A stretch of 64,000 nt of DNA, taken from contig NZ_CP133781.1 in the NCBI RefSeq assembly GCF_034350045.1, positions 4,326,501 to 4,390,500 of the forward strand, read 5' to 3'. Origin of the DNA: Pseudomonas sp. CCI4.2. Its GTDB lineage: Bacteria; Pseudomonadota; Gammaproteobacteria; Pseudomonadales; Pseudomonadaceae. Shown here in pieces: positions 22,760 to 32,036 of the stretch. Under the pieces are notes generated by a model. The model was not told where the DNA came from and searched no databases. It saw nothing but the letters and a program-made list of their open reading frames with translations. A program made the position numbers and the translations under genes. How positions within the stretch are numbered: the first letter of the stretch is position 1; every line of letters begins with the position of its first letter.

Positions 22760-23755
22760 TTACACCCACCGTAAGCGCCGGAACAGCCAATACTGCCCAA
22801 TCCCCACCGCACCCATGATCGAACAGGCGATGAGAAACCCGTATGGATTGGTCGAGCCTGGAATTCCACCGACATTCACCCCCAGCAACCCTGTCAGAAA
22901 GCTCATGGGCAGAAAAATTCCGGTGATGATGCCGAATCGGTACATGACGCGGTTCATGCGCTCACTGAGACGTCGGTCCTCGGTTTCCAGGACCAACCCC
23001 ACACGTTCGCGGGTCAATTCAAGCTCTTCCAGGTAGCGGGTCAAGCTATTATTCAGCTCATTCCAGTAATTGGCATCTTCTTCGACAAACCACGGCACTT
23101 TATTACGGGTCAGCTGCGCGTAAACTTCACGCTGCGGCGCCAGAAACCGGCGCAATCCAGCGGCGCGACGACGGATGTGCAGCATGTCGCCGTGATCAGC
23201 GGCATACCGTTCGTCAGCATCTATCTTTTCTTCCTCCACATCGACCAATTCCGACAGCTCGCCGACGAGCGCCTGAACCTTGTCGGTGAGGTATTGAGCG
23301 AGGTAGAGAATCAATTCAGAGGCGGTTTTTGGGCCAATACCGGCAGTGAGACACTCGATTAATTCATCGGTGGCCCGCAACTGACGCAGTCGTAGCGAGA
23401 TAACCTGCTGCGGCGCCGCAAAGATCCGCACGGAGACCATGTCTTCAGGCTCGGCGCCAGGATTGAGGTTGACCCCGCGCAAAAACAGCAGCAATTCCGC
23501 GTCGGGTAACGGCACCAGACGCGGCCGGGTATTTTCTTCCAGCAACAAGTCGCAGCTGAACTCACTCAGGCCGCTGGCCGTACGCAACCAGGTTTGAGTC
23601 TGGGGATGCCCGCGATCCCAATGCAGCCACACACTTTCGTGTGGCTGCAATTGAAGACCTTCCAACTCGGTTCGAGCAATGAAACGCGCCCCGCCCTGAC
23701 CATCTAGCACCAGGGCATGTACCAGTCCCCACTGCGCGTTTGTTTCATCGAACAT
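22760..23755 (-). CDS. cmaX: CorA/ZntB-family divalent cation transporter CmaX
   Basis: A 331-residue protein with a large soluble N-terminal domain and two C-terminal membrane helices (near 270-290 and 302-322). Between them lies GVNVGGIPG, which replaces the GMN signature of classical CorA and resembles ZntB-type members. Such proteins form pentameric Mg2+ or Zn2+ channels or transporters. It starts the cmaX-crfX-cmpX group next to sigX. The metal specificity cannot be told from the sequence. Confidence 0.9.
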   Translation of the reverse strand: MFDETNAQWGLVHALVLDGQGGARFIARTELEGLQLQPHESVWLHWDRGHPQTQTWLRTASGLSEFSCDLLLEENTRPRLVPLPDAELLLFLRGVNLNPGAEPEDMVSVRIFAAPQQVISLRLRQLRATDELIECLTAGIGPKTASELILYLAQYLTDKVQALVGELSELVDVEEEKIDADERYAADHGDMLHIRRRAAGLRRFLAPQREVYAQLTRNKVPWFVEEDANYWNELNNSLTRYLEELELTRERVGLVLETEDRRLSERMNRVMYRFGIITGIFLPMSFLTGLLGVNVGGIPGSTNPYGFLIACSIMGAVGIGQYWLFRRLRWV

Positions 23756-23766
23756 TCGTTGTCCTG

Positions 23767-24255
23767 TTATTCCGGCATTTTTAGCGCAGACGGCGAAACA
23801 ATCACGCCATTGTTGTCCGCGTACACGTATTCACCTGGGCGAAAGGTCACGCCCGCGAAGGTCACTGCTACATTTAGATCACCGATACCCCGCTTGTCGG
23901 TTTTCATCGGGTGGCTGGCCAACGCCTGAACACCCAGATCGGTTTGCGCAATCACATCAACGTCGCGGATGCAGCCATAGATGACCAAACCTTCCCAGCC
24001 GTTTTTTGCGGCTTTTTCGGCGAGCATGTCACCCAGCAACGCCCGACGTAGCGACCCGCCGCCGTCGACCACCAACACTTTACCCTTTCCGTCGAGCTCA
24101 ACCTGGTCCTTGACCAGCGAGTTGTCCTCGAAGCACTTGATGGTGACGATTTCGCCACCAAACGAATCGCGACCGCCAAAGTTGCTGAACATCGGCTCTA
24201 CAACGTGCACCAGTTCCGGGTAGGCATCGCACAGATCAGGGGTGATGTAATGCAT
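23767..24255 (-). CDS. RraA-family protein (RNase E regulator or HMG/CHA aldolase-like)
   Basis: A 162-residue member of the RraA/DlpA family. It carries the core [20 protein letters not shown] followed by CIRD, the G-X20-R-D pattern that binds Mg2+ and substrate in the aldolase members. The same fold in enteric RraA binds RNase E and inhibits RNA decay. Presence of the R-D residues means aldolase activity (4-hydroxy-4-methyl-2-oxoglutarate type) is possible. The neighbours do not decide. cmaX follows after a 12-base gap. Confidence 0.88.
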   Translation of the reverse strand: MHYITPDLCDAYPELVHVVEPMFSNFGGRDSFGGEIVTIKCFEDNSLVKDQVELDGKGKVLVVDGGGSLRRALLGDMLAEKAAKNGWEGLVIYGCIRDVDVIAQTDLGVQALASHPMKTDKRGIGDLNVAVTFAGVTFRPGEYVYADNNGVIVSPSALKMPE

Positions 24256-24310
24256 GGGTGAACTCCTTTCGGTGAAAGAACGACCATTTCATAGGATATG
24301 GAATGACGAA

Positions 24311-24610
24311 TTAGACATCGACGCCGATCCGATCGCCGTCGTAAGTTAGGGCATACATTTTCAAGCCTGGGCACAAGGCCCCCAAGGCTTTCCCGCTGGG
24401 TAACTGGAACTCCATGCCATGACGCTGGCAGCGCAGAACCGTCCCTACCAGCGTGCCGGTGCGCAAGGCTGCGCCTTGATGCGGGCAGCTGTCCTCAAGC
24501 AGCAACGGCTGATTACCGACCACTAATAAAAGCAGATCACGCCCGGCAACCTTAAACGTTTGCCGGTAGCCGTCATTCAGATTAATCAGGCGCTCAAGTG
24601 GCACGAACAT
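24311..24610 (-). CDS. Small Rieske [2Fe-2S] protein
   Basis: A 99-residue protein made of one Rieske domain with both ligand motifs, CPHQGAAL and CQRHGMEF. It resembles Rieske ferredoxins that serve oxygenases. No oxygenase gene is adjacent. The partner and role are unknown. Confidence 0.85.
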   Translation of the reverse strand: MFVPLERLINLNDGYRQTFKVAGRDLLLLVVGNQPLLLEDSCPHQGAALRTGTLVGTVLRCQRHGMEFQLPSGKALGALCPGLKMYALTYDGDRIGVDV

Positions 24611-24690
24611 AAGTGGGGCCGCGATTCAAAAATGACTGAGAAAACCTAATGCGCCATAGCTTAGTCGCATCCCCGCGCCGATGAAACGAC

Positions 24691-25698
24691 TCAAATGCTG
24701 ACGCTGACCTCGACGGCTTCCGATTGTGGCGCTGCGTGATTGGCTAACAGGACCGTCTGGTCGCGTAACCAGCTAACGACCATTGGCCAAACCTGGGTTT
24801 GTGCGCTCTTGCTGACCAGCATTTCAACGTGGCCAAAATCATCGCTAAAGCCTTGAGCCCGACCGAGGCAGACGAACTGTCGTTGCACCGAACCGAATTG
24901 TTCGCTCAGCACGCGACAGGCCCACGGCGGATCTTGCTCGTCTGCGGCGGCAGCAACGGCCAGCACCGGCACCTGCACCTCGCTCAAGCCCGACCACCAG
25001 TTACGCTCTTTATCGCCAAATCGCTTGAACAACCCGAACCAGCGCATGCTTTCCAACGCCAAGCCTATCGGCTCATCTTCAGGTCCACGCTTGAAGCGCG
25101 AACCCGAAATATGCGCAAACCGCTTCAGCACAAAGCGAGCGCCCCACTCCACCAACGGCACTTTCAGCGGCCAATGAACGCGACTGATTTGACTGCCGAA
25201 CAACGCCACCGAGGCCACGTGTTCTGATTCGAGGTAATGACCACCCAGCGCAGCGGCGAGCGTGGTGCCACCCAGGGAATGGCCGATCCAGTGCGGGACC
25301 TGCCCGGTTTGCTCGCACACAAAAGCCGCGATCGCTGGCAAGTCGTAGCGTGCGTAATCCGCCACACGATTGTGTCGGTAGCGCTGATTGCGCGACGAAA
25401 GACCGTGACCGCGCATTTCGGGTATCCAGACGTCGAAACCCGTTCGGGCCAAATACGCCCCCAGACCGACGCCCTTGGGCGAATACCAGAAACGTCTGTT
25501 GGAAAAACTGCCATGTAACAAAATGACCGGCACGCCGCGCACCTCAGCGCTGTCGGCTCGGCCGAGACGGGTCACGGCCAGCTCGACACTGATGTCCGGA
25601 CTATTGGCTGGTTTTAAACGGTAAACGTCCTCGATCAGATCGCCACGACGTTCGGCGCTGATCAAGGCCACAGGAAAGAGGTCACTGCTGCTTTGCAT
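24691..25698 (-). CDS. Alpha/beta hydrolase family protein
   Basis: A 335-residue alpha/beta hydrolase starting MQSSSDLFPVALISAERRGD. It has the nucleophile elbow GHSLGG (in HWIGHSLGGTTLAAALGG near residue 149), an oxyanion motif LLHGSF near 59, and a late His in DDFGHVEML. The ATG at 25698 is taken instead of the longer frame to 25761, which would run into the ppsA terminator. The substrate is unknown; lipase or esterase activity is possible. Confidence 0.82.
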   Translation of the reverse strand: MQSSSDLFPVALISAERRGDLIEDVYRLKPANSPDISVELAVTRLGRADSAEVRGVPVILLHGSFSNRRFWYSPKGVGLGAYLARTGFDVWIPEMRGHGLSSRNQRYRHNRVADYARYDLPAIAAFVCEQTGQVPHWIGHSLGGTTLAAALGGHYLESEHVASVALFGSQISRVHWPLKVPLVEWGARFVLKRFAHISGSRFKRGPEDEPIGLALESMRWFGLFKRFGDKERNWWSGLSEVQVPVLAVAAAADEQDPPWACRVLSEQFGSVQRQFVCLGRAQGFSDDFGHVEMLVSKSAQTQVWPMVVSWLRDQTVLLANHAAPQSEAVEVSVSI

Positions 25699-25711
25699 AT
25701 TGCTCTTGCAC

Positions 25712-25738
25712 AAAAAAGGCGGCTTCGACGAAACCGCC
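25712..25738 (-). terminator. Terminator of ppsA
   Basis: On the reverse strand, GGCGGTTTC pairs with GAAGCCGCC around the loop GTC, followed by six T. A second hairpin (CCGACCCAC/GTGGGTCGG, 25753-25774) lies between it and the ppsA stop. Together they end ppsA before the hydrolase gene. Confidence 0.88.
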
Positions 25739-25791
25739 CTGCTGAAAAATGACCGACCCACCGAAGTGGGTCGGCGTTCTAGCGTTTTACA

Positions 25792-28167
25792 TCAGACCGG
25801 GGCTTGCGCTTCGGCCAGGAAGAACCAGGTTTCCAGGACGGAATCCGGGTTCAACGACACGCTTTCAATGCCTTGGTCCATAAGCCAACGAGCCAGGTCC
25901 GGGTGATCGGAAGGCCCTTGTCCGCAAATACCGATGTATTTGCCGGCTTTGTTGCACGCCTGAATCGCGTTCGACAGCAGCTTTTTAACCGCAGGGTTAC
26001 GCTCGTCGAACAGGTGCGCAATGATCCCGGAGTCACGGTCCAGGCCCAACGTCAGTTGGGTCAGGTCGTTGGAACCAATCGAGAAACCGTCGAAGAATTC
26101 AAGGAACTCTTCAGCCAGAATCGCGTTGGACGGCAGCTCGCACATCATAATGATGCGCAGACCGTTTTCACCCCGTGTCAGGCCATTGGCGGCCAACAGG
26201 TCGATGACCTGGCTCGCTTCACCCAAGGTCCGCACGAACGGCACCATGATTTCGACGTTGGTCAGGCCCATCTCATTGCGCACGCGCTTGAGGGCGCGGC
26301 ATTCGAGTTCGAAGCAGTCGCGGAAGCTTTCGCTGATGTAACGCGATGCGCCACGGAAACCCAGCATCGGGTTTTCTTCTTCCGGCTCGTACAGCTTGCC
26401 GCCGATCAAGTTGGCGTATTCGTTGGACTTGAAGTCCGACAAACGCACGATGACTTTTTTCGGGGTGAACGCTGCGGCCAGGGTGCTAATGCCCTCGACG
26501 AGTTTCTCTACATAAAAACCGACCGGATCGTCGTAGCCAGCAATGCGCTTGTCAACGCTGTCTTTGATGTCCTGCGGCAAGCCGGCGTAGTTCAGCAGCG
26601 CCTTGGGATGGACGCCGATCATGCGGTTGATGATGAACTCCAGACGCGCCAGGCCGACACCGGCATTGGGCAGCTGGGCAAAATCGAAGGCACGGTCGGG
26701 GTTGCCGACGTTCATCATGATTTTGAACGGCAGGTCAGGCATGGCATCAACCGAGTTTTTCTTGATGTCAAAGCCCAGCTCACCTTCGAAGATGTAACCG
26801 GTGTCGCCTTCTGCACAAGAAACAGTAACGCCCTGCCCGTCTTTCAACAGCTCAGTCGCGTTACCGCAGCCAACGACTGCCGGAATGCCCAGCTCGCGCG
26901 CAATGATCGCCGCGTGGCACGTACGGCCGCCACGGTTGGTCACGATGGCGCTGGCGCGCTTCATGACCGGTTCCCAATCCGGGTCGGTCATGTCGGAAAC
27001 GAGCACGTCACCCGGCTGAACCTTGTCCATCTCGGACACATCTTTGATGATTCGCACTTTACCGGCGCCGATGCGCTGGCCAATGGCACGACCTTCCACC
27101 AGCACCGTGCCGGTTTCCTTGAGCAGATAGCGCTCCATGACGTTGGCCGAGGTCCGGCTTTTCACCGTTTCGGGACGGGCCTGAACGATGTACAGCTTGC
27201 CGTCGTCACCGTCTTTGGCCCACTCGATGTCCATCGGGCACTTGTAGTGCTTTTCGATGATCATCGCTTGTTTGGCCAGCTCGCTGACTTCCGCATCGCT
27301 CAAGCAAAAACGCGCACGATCGGCAGGCGCGACATCGATAACCTTGACCGACTTGCCGGCTTTGGCTTCGTCGCCATAAATCATCATGATTGCCTTGCTG
27401 CCCAGGTTACGGCGCAAGATGGCCGGGCGACCGGCTGCAAGGGTGTTTTTGTGAACGTAGAACTCGTCCGGGTTAACCGCGCCCTGAACAACGGTTTCGC
27501 CCAGGCCGTAAGCACCGGTAATGAACACGACGTCACGGAAACCGGATTCGGTGTCCAGGGTGAACATCACACCGGCCGTACCGGTTTCGGAACGGACCAT
27601 GCGCTGCACGCCTGCCGACAAGGCGACCAACTTATGATCGAAGCCTTGGTGCACGCGATAAGAAATGGCACGGTCGTTGAACAACGACGCGAACACTTCC
27701 TTGGCCGCACGGATGACGTTTTCAACGCCGCGGATGTTCAGGAAGGTTTCTTGCTGGCCCGCAAACGAGGCGTCCGGCAAATCTTCGGCGGTGGCTGAAG
27801 ATCGCACGGCGACTGCGAGGTTCGGATTGCCGGCCGACAATTCAGCGAAAGCAGTGCGGATTTCCGCGTTGAGTTTCTCGGGAAACTCGGCGTCCATGAT
27901 CCAGGCGCGGATTTGCGCACCGGTCTTGGCCAATGCGTTGACGTCATCGACATCAAGCGCATCAAGGGCCGCATGGATCTGATCATTCAAGCCGCTTAAC
28001 TCAAGAAAATCACGATACGCTTGAGCCGTAGTGGCGAAGCCACCGGGCACCGAAACACCGGCGCCCGCGAGGTTGCTTATCATCTCGCCGAGGGATGCGT
28101 TCTTGCCCCCCACGTGCTCCACATCATGGACGCCGAGCTTATCGAGGGAAACTACGTACTCTACCAA
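25792..28167 (-). CDS. ppsA: Phosphoenolpyruvate synthase
   Basis: A 791-residue enzyme of standard length. The N-terminal ATP-grasp domain starts [20 protein letters not shown] and contains [11 protein letters not shown]. The phosphohistidine domain has the swivel motif [20 protein letters not shown] near residue 415. The C-terminal PEP/pyruvate barrel has the conserved [10 protein letters not shown]. It converts pyruvate, ATP and water to PEP, AMP and phosphate, and is needed for growth on C3 acids. ppsR, its regulator, is divergent across a 172-base promoter region. Confidence 0.97.
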   Translation of the reverse strand: MVEYVVSLDKLGVHDVEHVGGKNASLGEMISNLAGAGVSVPGGFATTAQAYRDFLELSGLNDQIHAALDALDVDDVNALAKTGAQIRAWIMDAEFPEKLNAEIRTAFAELSAGNPNLAVAVRSSATAEDLPDASFAGQQETFLNIRGVENVIRAAKEVFASLFNDRAISYRVHQGFDHKLVALSAGVQRMVRSETGTAGVMFTLDTESGFRDVVFITGAYGLGETVVQGAVNPDEFYVHKNTLAAGRPAILRRNLGSKAIMMIYGDEAKAGKSVKVIDVAPADRARFCLSDAEVSELAKQAMIIEKHYKCPMDIEWAKDGDDGKLYIVQARPETVKSRTSANVMERYLLKETGTVLVEGRAIGQRIGAGKVRIIKDVSEMDKVQPGDVLVSDMTDPDWEPVMKRASAIVTNRGGRTCHAAIIARELGIPAVVGCGNATELLKDGQGVTVSCAEGDTGYIFEGELGFDIKKNSVDAMPDLPFKIMMNVGNPDRAFDFAQLPNAGVGLARLEFIINRMIGVHPKALLNYAGLPQDIKDSVDKRIAGYDDPVGFYVEKLVEGISTLAAAFTPKKVIVRLSDFKSNEYANLIGGKLYEPEEENPMLGFRGASRYISESFRDCFELECRALKRVRNEMGLTNVEIMVPFVRTLGEASQVIDLLAANGLTRGENGLRIIMMCELPSNAILAEEFLEFFDGFSIGSNDLTQLTLGLDRDSGIIAHLFDERNPAVKKLLSNAIQACNKAGKYIGICGQGPSDHPDLARWLMDQGIESVSLNPDSVLETWFFLAEAQAPV

Positions 28168-28339
28168 GGTGATCTCTCCACTAACTGTGTTGGGAAAAGC
28201 TCAGGGCGCTGAAACTACAAGAGCGGTTCCGAGCGTGTATGGCCTGGACCTGCAAAATAAGTGAAAATGCCGGCTCTCAAGGACCGCCAGCGGGCCTATC
28301 ATATCTAACAATCGTCATCAGCTTAAGGCCCCGGCGCAA

Positions 28340-29158
28340 ATGAAACGATCTGCCTTCTTCATCTCCGACGGCACAGGCATTACCGCTGAGACCCTCGGTC
28401 AAAGCCTGTTAGCGCAATTCGAAAACATTACGTTCAGCAAGTTCACGCGCCCCTACATCGACAGCGTCGAAAAGGCGCGCGCAATGGTACAACAAATCAA
28501 CGCCGCCGCCGATAAAGATGAACTTCGACCGATCATTTTCGACACCATCGTCAACCAAGAAATTCGCGAAATACTGGCGACGTCCAATGGCTTCATGATC
28601 GATATTTTCTCGACGTTCCTTTCTCCGCTGGAGATAGAGCTTAGTTCACACTCCTCCTATTCAGTGGGAAAATCCCACTCCATCGGTCACAACTCCAACT
28701 ACATGGAGCGTATCGAGGCCGTAAACTTCGCCCTCGACAACGACGACGGCGCTCGCACGCATTATTACGATAAGGCTGATCTGATCCTGGTCGGTGTCTC
28801 ACGCTGCGGTAAAACCCCTACCTGTCTGTACATGGCCATGCAATTCGGCATTCGTGCGGCCAATTATCCGCTGACCGAAGACGACATGGAACGCCTGCAA
28901 TTGCCTGCCGCGCTCAAACAGCATCGCAATAAATTGTTCGGCCTGACCATCGACCCTGACCGCCTCACGGCCATTCGCCACGAACGCAAACCCAACAGCC
29001 GTTATTCCAGCTACGCGCAATGCGAGTTCGAAGTAAGGGAAGTGGAAAGCTTGTTCCGTCGCGAGAATATCCCGCATATAAATTCCACGCATTTTTCGGT
29101 AGAAGAAATCTCAGCGAAAATCCTCGTTGAAAAAGGCGTGGAGCGCAGATTCAAATAA
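28340..29158 (+). CDS. ppsR: PEP synthase regulatory protein (kinase/pyrophosphorylase)
   Basis: A 272-residue DUF299/PSRP protein starting [20 protein letters not shown], with the P-loop-like [15 protein letters not shown] near residue 152. The family switches PEP synthase off by ADP-dependent phosphorylation of a Thr, and on by Pi-dependent removal. Its target ppsA is the divergent neighbour. A REP pair follows. Confidence 0.95.
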   Translation: MKRSAFFISDGTGITAETLGQSLLAQFENITFSKFTRPYIDSVEKARAMVQQINAAADKDELRPIIFDTIVNQEIREILATSNGFMIDIFSTFLSPLEIELSSHSSYSVGKSHSIGHNSNYMERIEAVNFALDNDDGARTHYYDKADLILVGVSRCGKTPTCLYMAMQFGIRAANYPLTEDDMERLQLPAALKQHRNKLFGLTIDPDRLTAIRHERKPNSRYSSYAQCEFEVREVESLFRRENIPHINSTHFSVEEISAKILVEKGVERRFK

Positions 29159-29167
29159 CGTTCTGTC

Positions 29168-29246
29168 TGTAGGTGCCAACTTGTTGGCGAGAGGCTTGAA
29201 GCGGCGTGCCCGATCTGACGCCTCGCCAACAAGTTAGCGCCTACCG
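29168..29246. repeat. REP pair between ppsR and prpD
   Basis: GTAGGTGCCAACTTGTTGGC faces GCCAACAAGTTAGCGCCTAC with a spacer of about 40 bases. Convergent genes on both sides may use it as a terminator. Confidence 0.8.
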
Positions 29247-29247
29247 A

Positions 29248-30732
29248 TTAAATGACCCACATATCTACAAATGTGTTCACCGGGGTTGACTCCAACTTCG
29301 CCTGGTCCTTACACAGCGCAACAATTTCAGCGCTGCGCTGAGCGGCAAATCGAGTCGCCAAGTTGGATTTGAATTTGTCCTCCAGTAACGGAATGCCGTC
29401 CGCCCGGCGACGGCGATGACCAATCGGGTACTCCACCACCACCTTCTCGGTGCTCGATCCATCCTTGAAGAACACCTGAATCGCATTGGCGATGGAGCGC
29501 TTGTCGGCCTCCAAGTATTCACGGGTGTAACGCAGGTCTTCGACAATCACCATCTTCTCGCGCAGCTCATCGATGATCGGATGGGTCACATGGAAATCAT
29601 CTTCGTACTGCTCGGCAACCAAATTACCGAACGCCAAGGGCACAGCGGTCATGTACTGAATGCAATGATCACGGTCCGCCGCATTGGCCAACTTGCCCTG
29701 TTTTGAAATAATTCGAATCGCCGACTCATGGGTGGTGATGACGATTTTGTCGATCTCATGCAGACGATTTTTTACCTGCGGGTGCAAGGTCACTGCCGCT
29801 TCACACGCGGTTTGCGCGTGAAACTCCGCCGGGAAGCTGATTTTGAACAGCACATTCTCCATCACATAGCTGCCGTAGGCCTGGGACAGGCTAAATTGCC
29901 GTTTGTCCTCGGCCTTGAGCGCCAAGTCTTTGTTGGTGTGACTGAACAGCACGTCGTAAAAACCCCACTGCGGCGCGCTCAATACGCCCGGAATGCCCAT
30001 CTCGCCGCGCATTGCGATGTCGGCCAGACGGACCCCTCGACTCGACGCGTCGCCCGCCGCCCAGGATTTACGGGAACCCGCGTTCGGCGCATGTCGATAC
30101 GTCCGCAACGCCTGACCGTCGACAAACGCGTGGGACAGCGCGGCCAACAGTTGTTCTCGATTAGCGCCCATCAATTTGGCGGTCACCGCCGTGGACGCCA
30201 CTTTCACCAGCAATACGTGGTCAAGGCCGACCCGATTGAATGAGTTCTCCAATGCAATCACACCCTGAATCTCATGGGCCATGATCATCGCCTCCAGCAC
30301 CGCACGCATCGTCAGCGGCGCGTCGCCATTGGCGACACGCTTCTGCGACAGGTGATCAGCAACAGCAAGAATTCCCCCGAGATTATCGGATGGATGGCCC
30401 CACTCAGCTGCCAGCCAGGTGTCGTTGTAATCGAGCCAACGCACGATGCAGCCGATGTCCCACGCAGCCTTGACCGGGTCGAGGCGAAAGCTTGTACCTG
30501 GCACCCGGGCGCCAAACGGCACAACCGTGCCCTCAACGATCGGCCCCAGGTGTTTGGTGCACTCGGGAAAACGCAGCGCCAACAAACCACACCCCAAAGT
30601 GTCCATCAAACAATTGCGCGCGGTGTTCAGCGCTTCGATGGAATCGATCGTGTAATCCAGCACGTAATCGGCAATGTCCTGCAGGACCTTGTCGTAGTCA
30701 GGGCGGTTGTTCAGGTCAACGTTGGCGCTCAT
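29248..30732 (-). CDS. prpD: 2-Methylcitrate dehydratase PrpD
   Basis: A 494-residue MmgE/PrpD family protein starting [20 protein letters not shown], with the family segments [20 protein letters not shown] near 98 and [20 protein letters not shown] near 227. It dehydrates 2-methylcitrate. Operons with acnD/prpF may not strictly need prpD, yet it is kept here as the last gene. Divergent PrpD duplicates are absent. It ends just before a REP pair. Confidence 0.95.
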   Translation of the reverse strand: MSANVDLNNRPDYDKVLQDIADYVLDYTIDSIEALNTARNCLMDTLGCGLLALRFPECTKHLGPIVEGTVVPFGARVPGTSFRLDPVKAAWDIGCIVRWLDYNDTWLAAEWGHPSDNLGGILAVADHLSQKRVANGDAPLTMRAVLEAMIMAHEIQGVIALENSFNRVGLDHVLLVKVASTAVTAKLMGANREQLLAALSHAFVDGQALRTYRHAPNAGSRKSWAAGDASSRGVRLADIAMRGEMGIPGVLSAPQWGFYDVLFSHTNKDLALKAEDKRQFSLSQAYGSYVMENVLFKISFPAEFHAQTACEAAVTLHPQVKNRLHEIDKIVITTHESAIRIISKQGKLANAADRDHCIQYMTAVPLAFGNLVAEQYEDDFHVTHPIIDELREKMVIVEDLRYTREYLEADKRSIANAIQVFFKDGSSTEKVVVEYPIGHRRRRADGIPLLEDKFKSNLATRFAAQRSAEIVALCKDQAKLESTPVNTFVDMWVI

Positions 30733-30832
30733 TGCAAATTCTCCGCTTCGTTGGAAGTAGCAAAGTTTAAGTTACAAGCTACAAACGGCAAGCAAAAGCA
30801 CCGAGCCCTCTTACCGCTTGAAGCTTGCCCCC

Positions 30833-32017
30833 TTACACCTGTGGCACTCGAACCGTCCCTTCCATCAACACCCGAGCGCTACGGCTCATGATGGCTTTGG
30901 TGACTTTCCATTCGCCGTTTTCCTGTGTGGCTTCGGCTCCGACGCGCAAGGTACCGGACGGGTGCCCAAAACGCACCGCGCTGCGCTTGATGCCGCCCGC
31001 CGCGAGATTGACCAAGGTCCCGGAAATCGCCGCCGCTGTGCCAATGGCCACCGCCGCCGTGCCCATCATTGCGTGGTGCAGCTTGCCCATGGACATCGCT
31101 CGCACCAACAAATCGACGTCACCGGCCGCCACGGGTTTGCCACTGGACGCGATGTAATCGGCAGGCGCCGCGACAATTGCGACCTTGGGCGTGTGCTGGC
31201 GTTTAGCGGCTTCGTCGAGGTGCTGGATCAACCCCATACGCAGTGCGCCGTGGGCCCGAATGGTTTCGAACATTGCCAGCGCCTTGGGGTCGCCGTTGAT
31301 GTCGCCCTGCAATTCAGTGCCGGTGTAACCAATGGCTTGGGCGTTGACGAAAATCGTCGGAATGCCCGCATTGATCATCGTTACTTTCAACGTGCCAACG
31401 CCGGGCACTTCCAGCTCATCAATCAGGTTGCCGGTGGGAAACATCGAACCGCCCGCGCCTTCTTCCTCGGCCGCCGGGTTGATAAATTCGAGCTGAACCT
31501 CAGCGGCGGGAAAAGTTACGCCGTCGAGCTCAAAGTCACCCGTTTCCTGCACCGCGCCGTTGGTCACTGGCACGTGGGCAATGATCGTCTTGCCGATGTT
31601 GGCTTGCCAGATGCGCACGATGGCCACGCCGCTCTGCGGAATCCGGCTGGCGTCCACCAAGCCATTGCTAATGGCAAACGGACCCACCGCCGCAGACAGG
31701 TTGCCGCAGTTGCCGCTCCAGTCCACGAACGGCTTGTCGATGGAGACCTGACCAAACAGGTAATCAACGTCGTGGTCGGCCTTGATACTTTTCGACAAAA
31801 TCACCGTCTTGCTGGTACTGGACGTCGCCGCGCCCATGCCGTCGATTTGTTTGTCATACGGATCGGGGCTGCCGATTACCCGCAACAGCAGTGCATCCCG
31901 GGCCGCGCCTGGAGTTTGCGCCGCTTCAGGCAGGTCTTGCAGGCGGAAAAACACGCCCTTGCTGGTGCCGCCACGCATGTAGGTGGCGGCGATCTTGATT
32001 TGCGGTGCGTGAGCCAT
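30833..32017 (-). CDS. prpF: 2-Methylaconitate cis-trans isomerase PrpF
   Basis: A 394-residue PrpF family protein starting MAHAPQIKIAATYMRGGTSK, with FFRLQDLPEAA and WSGNCGNLSAAVGPFAIS near 115. It isomerises the trans-2-methylaconitate made by AcnD so that the methylcitrate cycle can go on. It lies 19 bases behind acnD in the operon. prpD follows after about 100 bases. Confidence 0.95.
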   Translation of the reverse strand: MAHAPQIKIAATYMRGGTSKGVFFRLQDLPEAAQTPGAARDALLLRVIGSPDPYDKQIDGMGAATSSTSKTVILSKSIKADHDVDYLFGQVSIDKPFVDWSGNCGNLSAAVGPFAISNGLVDASRIPQSGVAIVRIWQANIGKTIIAHVPVTNGAVQETGDFELDGVTFPAAEVQLEFINPAAEEEGAGGSMFPTGNLIDELEVPGVGTLKVTMINAGIPTIFVNAQAIGYTGTELQGDINGDPKALAMFETIRAHGALRMGLIQHLDEAAKRQHTPKVAIVAAPADYIASSGKPVAAGDVDLLVRAMSMGKLHHAMMGTAAVAIGTAAAISGTLVNLAAGGIKRSAVRFGHPSGTLRVGAEATQENGEWKVTKAIMSRSARVLMEGTVRVPQV

Positions 32018-32036
32018 GAAGTGGTGTCCTGTTGGC

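Noticed and set aside
25804-27798. 664-residue open frame opposite ppsA
   Set aside because: It is antisense to a full-length, well-conserved ppsA; the long frame follows from high GC codon structure and shows no domain of its own.
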